NCBI RefSeq assembly: GCF_002077175.1 | Contig: NZ_CP014943.1 | Span: forward strand, 1,364,001-1,428,000 | Reading direction: 5' to 3' | DNA from: Colwellia sp. PAMC 21821 | Lineage (GTDB): Bacteria; Pseudomonadota; Gammaproteobacteria; Enterobacterales; Alteromonadaceae | DNA: 64,000 nucleotides | In this document: positions 37,924 to 48,993 of the stretch, piece by piece | How the letters are laid out: every line of letters starts with the position of its first letter | Position numbering within the stretch: the first letter of the stretch is position 1 | The notes under the pieces: generated by a model | The model's database searches: none | Told to the model about the DNA's origin: nothing | The model's input: the letters and a program-made list of their open reading frames with translations, nothing else | Program-made: the position numbers and the translations under genes

Positions 37924-38370
37924 ATGAAAAAACTAAACACAATGAAAAAATCTCAAGGTTTCACCCTGATTGAATTAATGATCGTTGTTGCGATTATCGG
38001 TATTTTGGCTGCGGTAGCGTTGCCTGCTTATCAAACATATACACAAAAAGCGAAATTTTCTGAAGTTGTATTAGCTACATCAACTCAAAAAACAGCAGTA
38101 GAAATTTGTGGACAAACGGTTGCTTCAACAGCAGCAACTTTTGCTGCTAACTGTATAACCTCGGCAAATAAAGGCGTGGTTGATTCAGGCTCTACAGGTG
38201 TGATTAAGAGTGTGGCAGTAACAGCTTCTGGCACAAATGTAGTTGTTACTGCAACAGGTCTTGCTGCTACGTTCCCTGATGAAGAAACTTACATATTAAC
38301 AGGTACGTGGTTAGCTGGACAAGTAACTTGGGACAAATCTGGTACATGTGTTGCTGCAGGCCTTTGTTAG
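37924..38370 (+). CDS. pilA: Type IV pilin PilA
   Basis: The prepilin has a short positively charged leader ending in Gly, cleaved before Phe in [19 protein letters not shown], and a hydrophobic N-terminal helix. A Cys pair near the C-terminus (IC ... CVAAGLC) closes the D-region. The mature protein is about 134 residues, the size of major pilins. I set the start at ATG 37924, five codons into the open frame, where GGA is at fair distance. It is followed by a terminator and then pilB, so it is made in excess of the assembly genes. Confidence 0.9.
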   Translation: MKKLNTMKKSQGFTLIELMIVVAIIGILAAVALPAYQTYTQKAKFSEVVLATSTQKTAVEICGQTVASTAATFAANCITSANKGVVDSGSTGVIKSVAVTASGTNVVVTATGLAATFPDEETYILTGTWLAGQVTWDKSGTCVAAGLC

Positions 38371-38384
38371 ATAAGTAACATTAC

Positions 38385-38416
38385 AATAAAAAAGCTCCTT
38401 AGGGAGCTTTTTTATT
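38385..38416 (+). terminator. Rho-independent terminator of pilA
   Basis: AAAAAAGCTCC and GGAGCTTTTTT form a perfect stem around TTA, about 20 bases after the pilA stop. Confidence 0.93.
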
Positions 38417-38499
38417 GTTTGAAATAACTGTTTTTTTTGTTTTTTCTAACTAAAATAGTTACACTATAATTTGCAGTTAATAGTTTCATTAAGAGATCT

Positions 38500-40206
38500 A
38501 TGAAAGGACTTCATCAACAATCAAGCCTGCTTTCCGCCTTAACTAAGCATAATATTGTGCCTAGTGATAAAGCAGAAAAAATTAGTGCAGGTTTTATTCA
38601 ACAAAATAAGCCTTTTATTCGCTATTTAGTTGAAGATAAAAGCATTAATGCTGATGACATTGCAAGCACGCTCTGTCGAAGTTTTGGCTGTCCGCTAATA
38701 GACTTAGCTAATTTTGATACTAGCTTAGTGCCTGAAGGTGTACGTAACGAAAAACTGATCCGTAAACACCATGCCTTACCGTTATATTTACGTGGCAAAG
38801 TGTTATTCGTTGCCATGTCGGACCCGACTAATCTTGATGCGCTTGAAGAAATTCAATTTAATACCGGTTTTTCTACTGAGTTGGTTATTGCCAACGAAAC
38901 CGCTTTAGCTGCCTGTATTGAAAAAATATTAGAGGAAGATAGCGATGCCCTTGATATTTCAGACATGGACGCGGAAGAATTATCGGGTATAGATGTTCAA
39001 GATGAGCGCAAAGAAGAAGATAACATTGGTGGCGGTGATAAAGATGATGCCCCGATTGTTGTTTATATTAATAAAATTTTACTCGACGCGATTCGCAAAG
39101 GCGCGTCTGATTTACATTTTGAACCTTACGAGAAGTCTTACCGTATTCGTTTTCGTATTGACGGTATTCTTAACGAAGTTGCCAAACCACCTGTATCGCT
39201 CGCCTCGCGCATGGCGGCACGTTTAAAAGTTATGTCGAAGTTAGATATTGCTGAACGCCGCGTGCCACAAGATGGCCGTATAAAATTAGCTTTATCGAAA
39301 AAGAAGTCGATTGATTTTCGTGTAAGTACGCTGCCTACCATGTGGGGCGAAAAAGTAGTAATGCGTATTCTTGACTCGTCAAGTGCCATGCTAGGTATCG
39401 ATATGCTGGGCTACGCGCCAGAGCAAAAGAAAATTTACATGGACGCGCTAGCGCAACCTCAAGGTATGATTTTAGTGACCGGCCCCACGGGTTCAGGTAA
39501 AACTGTTTCGCTTTATACCGGGCTTAATATTTTAAATACCGAAGAGCGTAATATTTCAACCGCGGAAGATCCGGTTGAAATTAACCTCGACGGTATTAAC
39601 CAAGTACAAATTAATGTCCGCGCTGGTTTAACCTTCCCTGGCGCATTACGCTCATTCCTTCGACAAGATCCCGATATTGTTATGGTTGGTGAGATCCGTG
39701 ATTTAGAAACCGCAGAAATTGCCATTAAAGCCGCGCAAACGGGTCATTTAGTGTTATCAACATTGCATACTAACTCGGCAGCCGAAACACTTACTCGATT
39801 ATTGAATATGGGCGTACCCTCATACAACGTTGCCAGTTCAGTAACTATTATTATTGCTCAACGACTCGCAAGGCGTTTATGTGTTCAATGTCGAGAAGAA
39901 GAGCATATCCCTGAAGCCGAACTGCTCGCGCAAGGTTTTTTACCTGCACAACTAGAGAACATTAAATTATTTAAACCTGTAGGCTGCGATTTGTGTACCG
40001 GCGGCTACAAAGGCCGTGTCGGTATATATGAAGTCATAAAAATTAGCGATGTTACCGCAAACTTAATTATGACCGGCTCGAACTCGTTAGATATTGCTGC
40101 ACAATGCCAACGCGAAGGCTACAATAATTTGCGCCAGTCTGGCTTAGAAAAAGCCGCTCTAGGGGTAACCAGTTTAGAAGAAGTAAATCGCGTTACCAAC
40201 GCTTAA
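38500..40206 (+). CDS. pilB: Type IV pilus assembly ATPase PilB
   Basis: The 568-residue GspE/PilB ATPase powers pilus extension. It has the N-terminal MshE-type domain, Walker [17 protein letters not shown], the Asp box, Walker B and the His box ([12 protein letters not shown]). The zinc-binding Cys set is CVQC and CDLCTGG. It is followed by pilC. Confidence 0.95.
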   Translation: MKGLHQQSSLLSALTKHNIVPSDKAEKISAGFIQQNKPFIRYLVEDKSINADDIASTLCRSFGCPLIDLANFDTSLVPEGVRNEKLIRKHHALPLYLRGKVLFVAMSDPTNLDALEEIQFNTGFSTELVIANETALAACIEKILEEDSDALDISDMDAEELSGIDVQDERKEEDNIGGGDKDDAPIVVYINKILLDAIRKGASDLHFEPYEKSYRIRFRIDGILNEVAKPPVSLASRMAARLKVMSKLDIAERRVPQDGRIKLALSKKKSIDFRVSTLPTMWGEKVVMRILDSSSAMLGIDMLGYAPEQKKIYMDALAQPQGMILVTGPTGSGKTVSLYTGLNILNTEERNISTAEDPVEINLDGINQVQINVRAGLTFPGALRSFLRQDPDIVMVGEIRDLETAEIAIKAAQTGHLVLSTLHTNSAAETLTRLLNMGVPSYNVASSVTIIIAQRLARRLCVQCREEEHIPEAELLAQGFLPAQLENIKLFKPVGCDLCTGGYKGRVGIYEVIKISDVTANLIMTGSNSLDIAAQCQREGYNNLRQSGLEKAALGVTSLEEVNRVTNA

Positions 40207-40389
40207 TACGGCGAACTAGGCAAATAAGCATAGTTAACATAGCTGATTTAATACCTAGCCTTAAAACTAAATTTCAAAAAATTGCCAAGTATAGACAATA
40301 GTTATAAGCTAAACATAATAAAAGCATTTACTTATATTGCTAACGACAATACTTAAGTTAACTAGACAAATAAAAATTAGGTTAAGCGA

Positions 40390-41646
40390 ATGGCTGTTTC
40401 TTCAACAATAAAAGTAAAAGACAAGAAAAGTAAAGTTAAAGCACTTGATGTTTATAAATGGCAAGGGCTGAACCGTAAAGGTAAAAAAATTAGTGGCGAG
40501 CTTAATGCCACCAGTATATTAGAACTTAAAGCCCAGCTGCGCAAGCAAGGTATAACCCCAGGTAAAATCAGCAAAAAAGCTAAACCATTATTTGGTATGA
40601 GCGGCGATAAAAAAATTCTCCCGGTTGATATCGCGATACTAACTCGACAAATTGCCACTATGCTTGGCGCAGGTGTGCCTTTAGTACAAACCATTGAAAT
40701 GATAGGTTCTGGTCACAACAATGCCAATATGCAAAAATTACTCAGTACCATTGGGAATAAACTGCAATCAGGTATCCCGCTTTCTGAATGCTTACGTGAA
40801 CACCCTAAATATTTTGATGATTTATATTGCGACTTGGTTAACTCTGGTGAGCAATCAGGTTCACTAGAAACCATATACGATCGTATTGCTATCTATAAAG
40901 AAAAAGCCGAAGTATTAAAAGCCAAAATTAAAAAAGCCATGACCTACCCTATTTCGGTCTTAATTATCGCCTTAATTGTTACATCGGTCTTATTAATTTT
41001 TGTTGTACCTGTTTTTAAAGATATTTTTGATAGCTTTGGCGCAGAATTACCTGGTTTTACTTTATTTGTGCTCGCTATATCAGACTTTATGCAGTCTTAT
41101 TGGTATTTTGGTCTTGCCGGTATATTTATTACGGGTTACCTCTTTAAAAAGGCGCATGCCAATAGCCTTAATTTCCGTGATAGCGTCGATAAAAAAATAT
41201 TAAAATTACCTGTTGTTGGTGATGTATTAAAAAAAGCGGCGGTTGCCCGTTATGCCAGAACGCTATCAACTACTTTTGCTGCCGGCGTACCTTTACCTGA
41301 TGCATTAGAGTCAGCGGCTGGCGCTTCTGGCAATGCGGTGTTTCGTGATGCTATTTTAGAAATACGAGCTGAAGTTACCTCAGGTATGCAAATGAATTTA
41401 GCCATGCGTAATTGTGCCATTTTCCCAGATATGGTTATTCAAATGGTGGCGATTGGTGAAGAGTCAGGCGCAGTTGACGATATGCTAGCCAAAGTAGCTA
41501 CGGTATATGAGCAAGAAGTAGATAACGCCGTAGATAACTTAACTACCCTGCTAGAGCCTATGATTATGGCTGTGTTAGGTGTGGTTATTGGCGGTTTAAT
41601 TGTTGCCATGTATTTACCTATTTTCCAAATTGGTATGGTGGTATAA
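40390..41646 (+). CDS. pilC: Type IV pilus inner membrane platform protein PilC
   Basis: This 418-residue GspF-family protein has three transmembrane segments (about 195-215, 235-255 and 390-412) and two repeated cytoplasmic domains (first with TRQIATMLGAGVPLVQ, second with ARTLSTTFAAGVPLPDAL). It anchors the PilB motor. An extra basic N-terminus (MAVSSTIKVKDKKSKVK) precedes the usual start of the family. It ends with its own terminator. Confidence 0.95.
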   Translation: MAVSSTIKVKDKKSKVKALDVYKWQGLNRKGKKISGELNATSILELKAQLRKQGITPGKISKKAKPLFGMSGDKKILPVDIAILTRQIATMLGAGVPLVQTIEMIGSGHNNANMQKLLSTIGNKLQSGIPLSECLREHPKYFDDLYCDLVNSGEQSGSLETIYDRIAIYKEKAEVLKAKIKKAMTYPISVLIIALIVTSVLLIFVVPVFKDIFDSFGAELPGFTLFVLAISDFMQSYWYFGLAGIFITGYLFKKAHANSLNFRDSVDKKILKLPVVGDVLKKAAVARYARTLSTTFAAGVPLPDALESAAGASGNAVFRDAILEIRAEVTSGMQMNLAMRNCAIFPDMVIQMVAIGEESGAVDDMLAKVATVYEQEVDNAVDNLTTLLEPMIMAVLGVVIGGLIVAMYLPIFQIGMVV

Positions 41647-41684
41647 AAATAGCACAGCATATTTTAGCTTTAATCGATAAAATT

Positions 41685-41710
41685 AAAACGATGCTTGTCA
41701 TCGTTTTTTT
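41685..41710 (+). terminator. Rho-independent terminator of pilC
   Basis: AAAACGATG and CATCGTTTT flank a short loop and a run of seven T follows. It lies 38 bases after the pilC stop. Confidence 0.92.
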
Positions 41711-41831
41711 TATCAACTTAACTTACGTTGTATAACGTATTATGACGTTTTATGACTTTTTATCACATTGTTTGATTTTAACCTGCTAGCTTTAGCGCAT
41801 AGGGGTTAACATAGATTTCGAGGCTTTTCTT

Positions 41832-42713
41832 TTGACAGATGTTATAACACTAATGACAAATTCTACGGCATATTTCTACGCGATAGTGTTTGTTTTTTCT
41901 TTGCTGATCGGCAGTTTTTTAAACGTGGTCATTTATCGCTTGCCTAAAATGCTTGAGCAAGGCTGGAAAAGTGAATGCCGCGAATTTTTAGCTGATGAGT
42001 TAGCAAAACCAATAAAAGCTGACGATAACCTGATCACCCTTTCAACACCAAGTTCGAGCTGCCCTTCATGTAAACATAAAATTCGTTTCTACGAAAATAT
42101 TCCGGTCATAAGTTGGTTGTTTTTACGTGGAAAATGTAGCCAATGTCAGGAAAAAATATCACTGCGCTACCCATTAGTTGAGTTAGCTACCGCATTATTA
42201 AGCGTAGTTATTGCCGCCCATTACGGCGTTACCTTCACCACGCTTATGCTATTAGTGTTAACTTGGGGTTTAATTGCTTTAACCTTAATTGATGTAGACC
42301 ACATGTTATTGCCTGACCAAATAACCTTGCCATTATTGTGGTTAGGGCTATTGGTGAATATTAATGGTGCCATTGTACCGTTAAGCGACGCAGTTATTGG
42401 CGCAGTTGCCGGTTACATGAGCTTGTTCAGCATATTCTGGCTGTTTAAATTAATTACCGGTAAAGACGGTATGGGCAACGGCGACTTTAAGTTAGTTGCC
42501 CTGTTTGGTGCCTGGTTGGGCTGGCAGTTACTGCCATTGCTTATTTTAATGGCATCAGCCGTTGGCGCGGTCATTGGTATTAGTTTAATGGTTTTTAAGA
42601 ACCATCAGCGTGAGCAAGCCATTCCTTTCGGCCCATATTTAGCTATTGCAGGTTGGATAACCCTACTTTGGGGAAACAGCATTTGGTCTTGGTATTTAAG
42701 TTCGCTAATTTAA
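41832..42713 (+). CDS. pilD: Prepilin peptidase PilD
   Basis: The 293-residue aspartic peptidase of the inner membrane cleaves and N-methylates prepilins such as PilA. The N-terminal cytoplasmic loop has CPSCKHK and CSQCQEK zinc-type Cys pairs. The two catalytic Asp lie in LIDVDHMLLPDQ and GMGNGDFKL. Eight membrane segments are likely. The start is TTG at 41832, favoured by GAGG at 41820-41823 at eight bases; the ATG seven codons in is less well placed. Confidence 0.95.
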   Translation: MTDVITLMTNSTAYFYAIVFVFSLLIGSFLNVVIYRLPKMLEQGWKSECREFLADELAKPIKADDNLITLSTPSSSCPSCKHKIRFYENIPVISWLFLRGKCSQCQEKISLRYPLVELATALLSVVIAAHYGVTFTTLMLLVLTWGLIALTLIDVDHMLLPDQITLPLLWLGLLVNINGAIVPLSDAVIGAVAGYMSLFSIFWLFKLITGKDGMGNGDFKLVALFGAWLGWQLLPLLILMASAVGAVIGISLMVFKNHQREQAIPFGPYLAIAGWITLLWGNSIWSWYLSSLI

Positions 42714-42730
42714 AAACTGACACAAAGACC

Positions 42731-42820
42731 AGCTTTAAGCTGTCAGCCAAAGAAGCTTTCAGTAAAAAAATCGCTTCCATTAAGCTTGGTAAAACTGACA
42801 GCTGACAGCTTAAAACTTAA
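42731..42820. repeat. AAGCTGTCAG-family repeats between pilD and coaE
   Basis: One forward copy (near 42736) and two reversed copies CTGACAGCT (near 42795-42812) fill the gap and can pair as a hairpin. Confidence 0.78.
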
Positions 42821-42840
42821 AACTAAAAAAAGGCTTATAC

Positions 42841-43452
42841 ATGTCTACATTCATTATTGGTTTAACCGGTGGCATTGGGAGTGGCAAAACTACAGTAAGC
42901 GATTTTTTTGCTGAGTTAAACATTGATATTATCGATGCAGATATAGCGGCTCGTATTGTTGTAGAGCCTGGCAGTAAGGCACTAGTTGCAATTAAAGCAC
43001 ACTTTGGCGCTGACTTTATTGATAATAATGGCCAACTTAACAGAGCTAAGCTTCGTAGCCGAATTTTTAGTGAACCTGAAGATAAAGCGTGGTTGAATAG
43101 TTTATTACACCCATTAATTCGACAAGAAATACTAGCGCAAATAGCGCTGGCGAAAAGCAGTTACTGCTTATTGGTCGCCCCCTTGCTACTGGAAAATAAT
43201 TTACATAAATTAGTTAACCGTGTTTTAGTCGTTAATGTTGACGAATCTGAGCAAATTTCTCGCACAGCGGCCCGCGATCCCAGTTCGGTCGCTGAAATTA
43301 AGCGCATTATTGCCAGCCAAATGCCAAGTGAACAGCGACTTAGCTTTGCTGATGATGTTATCAACAATCAAAACACAAGTTTAGAAGACATTCGCCAACA
43401 GGTATTAGATTTAGACCAAAAATACCAACGCCTAGCCCTTAAGCCTTTATAA
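42841..43452 (+). CDS. coaE: Dephospho-CoA kinase
   Basis: The 203-residue P-loop kinase carries out the last step of CoA synthesis. It shows the P-loop GLTGGIGSGKTTVSDFF at the N-terminus, the DAD motif in IIDADIAARIVV, and a C-terminal lid with RTAARDPS. Length matches the family (206 in Escherichia). It lies between pilD and zapD, the same order as in Escherichia. Confidence 0.95.
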   Translation: MSTFIIGLTGGIGSGKTTVSDFFAELNIDIIDADIAARIVVEPGSKALVAIKAHFGADFIDNNGQLNRAKLRSRIFSEPEDKAWLNSLLHPLIRQEILAQIALAKSSYCLLVAPLLLENNLHKLVNRVLVVNVDESEQISRTAARDPSSVAEIKRIIASQMPSEQRLSFADDVINNQNTSLEDIRQQVLDLDQKYQRLALKPL

Positions 43453-43544
43453 ACGTCTATTTTCCCTAAATAATTCGCCATTTTTCCCAGCTATGGTTAC
43501 TATTAGGGCATGGCTCGCTAATCTCCAAATAAAGTTTTTAAATC

Positions 43545-44291
43545 ATGACCGCAATATTGTATGAACATCCGCTGAATGAGCGCATTCGTAACTATTTAAA
43601 ACTTGAACAATTATTTGCTCAAGCGTCAGATTGTTTGCACTATAATATCGCCACAAGTCATAGCGTTTTTTTTAATGCTTTATTTGCCATTCTTGACACC
43701 TTAGAACGTAACGACATTCGAGGAGACTTGATTAAAGATCTGGAAAAATTAGAGCAAAGCTTAGTGATTTGGTCACAAAACCCAGATATTGATAGTGCAG
43801 TGCTAGAAGATAACTTAAGCAAAACAGTCGCGCTGTCTAGCCAGTTAAAAGTGCCTAATGCACAATGGTTGCAGTTAAAAGCTGATAAATTTTTAACGGG
43901 TTTGAAACAACGCTTTGCCATTCAAGGTGGTAGTTCACACTTCGACTTACCGCAATTACAATTTTGGTTAAACCAAGCAAGCACAGAAGTTGAAGCGCAA
44001 TGCCGCTACTGGTTATCGCTATTGGCTCAAATTAACGCCGCATTAGCACTAAACTTAAAATTTTTACGTCAACGCGCTGCGTTTGAAGAAATAGTCACCG
44101 AAAGTGGCTTTTACCAAGATAATGGTGAGGGCTTAATTTTAATCCGCATTAAAGTGGCGAATAATTTACCTTTTTATCCAACCATTAGCGGTAACCGTTT
44201 TCGTTACTCTATTCGTTTTATGATGCCGTGTAGCGAAACCGGTCGAAAATATTGCAAACAAGCCACAACCTTCCAATTGGCCCGATGTTAA
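43545..44291 (+). CDS. zapD: Cell division protein ZapD
   Basis: The 248-residue protein (247 in Escherichia) cross-links FtsZ filaments at the division site. The conserved opening YEHPLNERIRNYLKLEQLF and RFMMPC near the end identify the family. It lies downstream of coaE and upstream of yacG in the conserved order. The FtsZ it would bind is encoded at 51.6-52.8 kb. Confidence 0.94.
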   Translation: MTAILYEHPLNERIRNYLKLEQLFAQASDCLHYNIATSHSVFFNALFAILDTLERNDIRGDLIKDLEKLEQSLVIWSQNPDIDSAVLEDNLSKTVALSSQLKVPNAQWLQLKADKFLTGLKQRFAIQGGSSHFDLPQLQFWLNQASTEVEAQCRYWLSLLAQINAALALNLKFLRQRAAFEEIVTESGFYQDNGEGLILIRIKVANNLPFYPTISGNRFRYSIRFMMPCSETGRKYCKQATTFQLARC

Positions 44292-44301
44292 AGTAAACAT
44301 C

Positions 44302-44378
44302 GTTTTAAGCTTTCAGTTTAGTCAACACTCTTGTAGCGCATGTTTAACTGACAGCTTAAAACTGACCGCTTACAGCTC
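44302..44378. repeat. AAGCTGTCAG-family repeats between zapD and yacG
   Basis: A forward-like variant AAGCTTTCAGTTT and a reversed ACTGACAGCTTAAAACTGAC pair form a weak palindromic element directly after zapD. Confidence 0.65.
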
Positions 44379-44471
44379 TGTTTTTTTTGTTTGTTTTGTT
44401 TTTTAACTAAAATTTTCTTATAATAGCGATATTATTTTATTACTTGTTATACCTAACGGATAATCATTCCT

Positions 44472-44708
44472 ATGACCTTAAAAGTAGCTTGTCCCACTTG
44501 TAAAAAAGAAGTGATTTGGCAAGCAGAGAGTCAATACCGCCCCTTTTGTTGTAAACGTTGCCAGTTAATTGATATTGGCGATTGGGCTGACGAAAATCAT
44601 AAAATTAGTCAGCCGGTACAAGGTGCTGTCGACTTAAATGAAGAAATGCTCGACGCTTTGGAAGCAGAATTTTTGCAGCATAATAAGTTCTTTGTAGAAC
44701 CTGAGTAG
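44472..44708 (+). CDS. yacG: DNA gyrase inhibitor YacG
   Basis: This 78-residue zinc-ribbon protein has Cys at 7, 10, 26 and 30 (CPTC and FCCKRC) followed by IDIGDWADE. YacG inhibits gyrase in Escherichia by binding GyrB. It follows zapD in the conserved coaE-zapD-yacG order. Confidence 0.94.
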   Translation: MTLKVACPTCKKEVIWQAESQYRPFCCKRCQLIDIGDWADENHKISQPVQGAVDLNEEMLDALEAEFLQHNKFFVEPE

Positions 44709-44720
44709 ATTAGCTTCAAG

Positions 44721-44753
44721 TGCTAATAAACACATTAACTAGTGTTATTAGCA
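44721..44753. terminator. Bidirectional hairpin between yacG and mutT
   Basis: TGCTAATAA-CAC and GTGTTATTAGCA form an imperfect stem between the convergent stops of yacG and mutT. Confidence 0.65.
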
Positions 44754-44804
44754 TTGTTGTTTCAGGGCTTTAATATGGTTTAGCTGTGCTGAACAATTGA
44801 AACC

Positions 44805-45203
44805 TTACGACGGGTAATTTTTTTGCAGCTTTTCAATAATCGACTGATTCGCTGCAGGGAAGTTTAACGTGGCAAATTCCGCTAAGGTAAACCAACCTGA
44901 CTGTTGCCCTTCTAACGCTTTTGCCTCACCGGTAAAGTTATCAACCACAAACACGTCTAACAACACCTTTTTATCGCCGTAATCATGGCTAATTTGCATT
45001 AATGATGTGCAAGTCAGGGTTTCTATGGCAACTTCTTCTTTTAGCTCTCTATGAAGCGCTTGATGTACTGTTTCGTTTTCTTCTACTTTGCCACCTGGAA
45101 ATTCCCACTTATCACCTTGATGGCTATCAGCTAGGCGCTTAGTGAGAAAAAATTTATCTTCATGTTTGATCACACCAACAGCAACATGCACAATTTTTGT
45201 CAT
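44805..45203 (-). CDS. mutT: 8-oxo-dGTP diphosphatase MutT
   Basis: The 132-residue Nudix hydrolase removes oxidised dGTP from the nucleotide pool. The Nudix box reads GGKVEENETVHQALHRELKEE. MutT length and the neighbourhood with secA and yacG fit the Escherichia order secA-mutT-yacG. It reads away from the REP array. Confidence 0.93.
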   Translation of the reverse strand: MTKIVHVAVGVIKHEDKFFLTKRLADSHQGDKWEFPGGKVEENETVHQALHRELKEEVAIETLTCTSLMQISHDYGDKKVLLDVFVVDNFTGEAKALEGQQSGWFTLAEFATLNFPAANQSIIEKLQKNYPS

Positions 45204-45287
45204 AATTTGTCCTAAAAACCTATTTAAAAGATTATATCCAGTAATAATGATTGTTGTTCTATCACGTTAATTGTTTGCATAACGGTT

Positions 45288-46102
45288 GACGGGCTGAAGC
45301 CCGACCTACAAAAAAAACAACAGCCTAATGCAGCATTATTTCGCCGCTAGCCCTTGTAGGTTGGACTTTAGTCCATCAAGCTAAATATCTGTCCAGCTGC
45401 TGACGGGCTGAAGCCCGACCTACAAAAAACCAACAGCCTAACGCTGCATTATTTCTCCGCCAGCCCTTGTAGGTTGGGCTTTAGTCCATCAAACTAAATA
45501 TCTGTTTAGCTGCTGACGGGCTGAAGCCCGACCTACAAAAAAACAACAGCCTAATGCTACATAATTTCGCCGATAGCCCATGTAGGTTGGACTTTAGTCC
45601 ATCAAGCTAAATGTCTGTTTAGCTGCTGACGGGCTGAAGCCCGACCTACAAAAAACCAACAGCCTAACGCTGCATTATTTCGCCGCCAGCCCTTGTAGGT
45701 TGGACTTTAGTCCATCAAACTAAAGATCTGTTTAGCTGCTGACGGGCTGAAGCCCGACCTACAAAAAAACAACAGCCTAATGCTACATTATTTCGCCTAT
45801 AGCCCTTGTAGGTTGGACTTTAGTCCATCAAACTAAATATCTGTTTAGCTGCTGACGGGCTGAAGCCCGACCTACAAAAAACAACAACCTAACACTGCAC
45901 AATTTCGCCGCTAGCCCTTGTAGGTTGGACTTTAGTCCATCAAGCTAAATGTCTGTTTAGCTGCTGACGGGCTGAAGCCCGACCTACAAAAAACCAACAA
46001 CCTAACACTGCATTATTTCGCCGCTAGCCCTTGTAGGTTGGACTTTAGTCCATCAAACTAAATATCTGCCCTGCTGCTGACGGGCTGAAGCCCGACCTAC
46101 AA
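45288..46102. repeat. Tandem array of 15 REP-like arms (BIME-type), 113-bp period
   Basis: GACGGGCTGAAGCCCG followed by ACCTACAA occurs eight times with starts at 45288, 45402, 45515, 45628, 45741, 45854, 45966 and 46079, spaced 112-114 bases. Between successive copies lies an inverted arm TTGTAGGTTGGACTTTAGTCC, seven in all. Arms have the REP layout, a GTAG tail plus an imperfect hairpin. Conserved linkers show the array grew by tandem duplication of the pair. It separates mutT from secA, with no gene inside. Confidence 0.92.
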
Positions 46103-46136
46103 AAAACTTGCTTCTTAATCGTGGAGCTCTAAAGAT

Positions 46137-46167
46137 AAAAATGCCAGTCAATTGACTGGCATTTTTT
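46137..46167 (-). terminator. Rho-independent terminator of secA
   Basis: The 31-base palindrome AAAAATGCCAGTCA... with complementary TGACTGGCATTTTTT lies 22 bases past the secA stop and immediately before the REP array. Confidence 0.93.
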
Positions 46168-46188
46168 AAACGATTACTCGTTAAGTGC

Positions 46189-48867
46189 TTAGGTTAATTT
46201 ACCGTGACACTGCTTGTACTTTTTACCTGAACCACAAGGACAAGCCTCATTTCTTCCCACTCTTGGCATGGTGGCTTGTTCTGGTTCAGAAACAGACTCG
46301 TGCTTAAATTCTTTCGGCGCTTCATCTGCTTTTCTATGTTGTTCTTCAACGGCTTCAACATCAGACTCAGCTCTAATTTGCACTTTACTTAAAATACCAA
46401 TAACGTCGTATTTTAAGTTATCGAGCAATTCAGCAAATAGTTCGAAAGATTCACGTTTAAATTCTTGTTTCGGGTTCTTTTGTGCGTAACCGCGCAAATG
46501 AATACCTTGACGTAAATGATCCATCGCCGCTAAGTGTTCTTTCCAATGTGAATCTAAGCTTTGTAACATAACTGCTTTTTCAAATTGACGTAAAACATCT
46601 GCACCCACCATTTCTTCTTTGGCTGCATAACTTGCATCAACTTCATCATGAATTTTTTCACGTAACGTTTCTTCATGTAAGTTAGTGTCTTCTTCTAACC
46701 ATTTAGCGATAGGTAATTCAATTGTAAGCTCGCCTTTAAGTCGTTCTTCTAGGCCTTCTATATCCCACATTTCTTCCATTGACTGTGGCGGAATATGTTG
46801 ACCGATTAAACCGTTTACTACATCTCCACGTATCGCTTTAATAACGTCAGCAATATCTGCTTCATCCATTAATTCGTTACGTTGCTCGTAAATAACTTTA
46901 CGTTGATCGTTTGAAACATCGTCAAATTCTAGTAATTGCTTACGAATATCAAAGTTACGGCCTTCAACTTTACGTTGAGCGTTTTCAATACTCTTTGTTA
47001 CCCAAGGATGTTCAATGGCTTCGCCACGCTCCATGCCTAGCTTACGCATCATGTTGGTAATGCGCTCTGAGGCAAAAATTCGCATCAGGCCATCTTCCAT
47101 TGATAGGTAAAAACGTGTTGAACCTGCATCACCTTGGCGACCTGAACGACCACGTAACTGGTTGTCAATTCGACGAGACTCATGACGTTCTGTAGCTACA
47201 ATATGCAAACCACCCGCCGCTAAAACTTTATCGTGCTCTACTTGCCAAGCCGCTTTAACTTCTGCAATTTTTTCTTCACTTGGGTTATCAAGCTTAGCTA
47301 GCGTCGTATTTAAATTACCACCAAGTACGATATCGGTACCACGACCGGCCATGTTAGTGGCAATGGTCACTGCGGCAATTTTACCGGCATCAGCAACAAT
47401 TTCGGCTTCTTGCTGGTGAAACTTAGCATTAAGGACTTTATGCTTAATTTTTGCTTTCTTTAGGAATGACGATAAAAACTCTGAGGTTTCAATGCTGATC
47501 GTACCAACAAGTACTGGCTGTCCACGCTCAACACAATCTTTAATATCTTCTAAAATCGCTTCAAACTTCTCTTCAGCAGTTAAATAGATTAAATCAGGTA
47601 AGTCTTTACGCACCATTGGCTGGTTTGTTGGGATTACAACGGTTTCTAGAGCATAAATATGATTAAACTCGAACGCTTCAGTATCAGCAGTACCGGTCAT
47701 GCCTGACAATTTATTGTAGATGCGGAAAAAGTTCTGGAAGGTAATTGACGCCAAAGTTTGGTTTTCGTTTTGAATATTTACACCTTCTTTAGCTTCAACC
47801 GCTTGGTGTAAACCTTCAGACCAACGACGTCCTTCCATCGTACGACCAGTATGTTCGTCTACGATAACGATTTCGTCGTCTTTTACGATGTAATCTACGT
47901 CTTTTTGGAATAACTTGTGTGCGCGCAAAGCGGCCATAACATGATGCAACAAGGTAATATTTGCGGCTGAGAAGAGTGAATCTCCTTGCTGCATCAAACC
48001 TTTTTCGATCATGATTTCTTCGATATGAATTTGACCAAGCTCAGTTAAATATATTTGTTTGGCTTTTTCGTCGATGGTGTAATCGCCGGTACTTTCTTCG
48101 CCTTCTTTATCTTCTTCTTCCTGCTGCACCAGTGTCGGTACAACCAGGTTAATATTGCGATAAAGTTCAGAGCTGTCTTCTGCTTGGCCCGAAATAATCA
48201 GTGGCGTACGTGCTTCATCAATTAATATTGAGTCGACTTCATCAATAACAGCAAAGTTTAGTGGTTTTTGTGCACGCTCTTCTGGTGAAAAAGCCATGTT
48301 GTCGCGCAGATAATCAAAACCGAATTCGTTATTAGTACCGTAAGTTATATCTGAGTTGTAAGCTGCTTGCTTATCTTGTGGCGCCATACCGGCGATGTTA
48401 CAGCCAACGGTCATGCCTAAAAATTCAAATAAAGGACGACACCAATCACCATCACGCGTTGCAAGGTAGTCGTTAACCGTAATTACATGCACACCTTTGC
48501 CGGTTAATGCATTTAAATAAGACGGTAAGGTAGCGGTAAGTGTTTTACCTTCACCGGTACGCATTTCGGCAATTTTACCAGAATTAAGCACCATGCCACC
48601 GATCATTTGCACGTCAAAATGGCGCATGCCAAATACACGTTTACTGGCTTCACGTACTACAGCAAATGCTTCAGGTAGAATAGCTTCTAACTCTTCGCCC
48701 TGTGTTACACGATCTTTAAATTCAGTTGTTTTTGCTTTTAGTTCTTCATCACTGAGTGCTTCAAAAACCGGTTCTAGTGCATTTATTTTACTTACTTCTT
48801 TTTGCATTTGCTTCAGTAATCGATCATTACGACTACCAAACAATTTTGTCATTAAACTTACAAACAT
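46189..48867 (-). CDS. secA: Preprotein translocase ATPase SecA
   Basis: The 892-residue motor drives proteins through SecYEG. Key motifs are MRTGEGKT (Walker A), [15 protein letters not shown] (DEVD), TNMAGRGTD and the helicase C motif [11 protein letters not shown]. The C-terminal zinc region [14 protein letters not shown] binds SecB and lipid. The length is close to Escherichia SecA (901). The M23 peptidase gene lies just upstream on the same strand; no secM-like arrest peptide gene is seen in the 126 bases between them. Confidence 0.97.
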   Translation of the reverse strand: MFVSLMTKLFGSRNDRLLKQMQKEVSKINALEPVFEALSDEELKAKTTEFKDRVTQGEELEAILPEAFAVVREASKRVFGMRHFDVQMIGGMVLNSGKIAEMRTGEGKTLTATLPSYLNALTGKGVHVITVNDYLATRDGDWCRPLFEFLGMTVGCNIAGMAPQDKQAAYNSDITYGTNNEFGFDYLRDNMAFSPEERAQKPLNFAVIDEVDSILIDEARTPLIISGQAEDSSELYRNINLVVPTLVQQEEEDKEGEESTGDYTIDEKAKQIYLTELGQIHIEEIMIEKGLMQQGDSLFSAANITLLHHVMAALRAHKLFQKDVDYIVKDDEIVIVDEHTGRTMEGRRWSEGLHQAVEAKEGVNIQNENQTLASITFQNFFRIYNKLSGMTGTADTEAFEFNHIYALETVVIPTNQPMVRKDLPDLIYLTAEEKFEAILEDIKDCVERGQPVLVGTISIETSEFLSSFLKKAKIKHKVLNAKFHQQEAEIVADAGKIAAVTIATNMAGRGTDIVLGGNLNTTLAKLDNPSEEKIAEVKAAWQVEHDKVLAAGGLHIVATERHESRRIDNQLRGRSGRQGDAGSTRFYLSMEDGLMRIFASERITNMMRKLGMERGEAIEHPWVTKSIENAQRKVEGRNFDIRKQLLEFDDVSNDQRKVIYEQRNELMDEADIADVIKAIRGDVVNGLIGQHIPPQSMEEMWDIEGLEERLKGELTIELPIAKWLEEDTNLHEETLREKIHDEVDASYAAKEEMVGADVLRQFEKAVMLQSLDSHWKEHLAAMDHLRQGIHLRGYAQKNPKQEFKRESFELFAELLDNLKYDVIGILSKVQIRAESDVEAVEEQHRKADEAPKEFKHESVSEPEQATMPRVGRNEACPCGSGKKYKQCHGKLT

Positions 48868-48993
48868 CGTGTTAAACCATATTGAGAAGAAAATCTTCCG
48901 CTGAAAATAAAATGATCGGTAGAACCGACCACATAAACTTGCTTAGTATTGTAATCGCAGGAGTATTTTAAACAACTGAAATTAGTGCTTAAG

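Noticed and set aside
45288..46102. Regularly spaced repeats as a CRISPR array
   Set aside because: The period is 113 bases, the intervening sequence is itself repeated and not unique, arms alternate in orientation, and there are no cas genes. A REP/BIME array explains it.
48868..48993. A secM- or vemP-like arrest peptide before secA
   Set aside because: No open frame with a signal sequence or an arrest-like C-terminus fits in the 126 bases.
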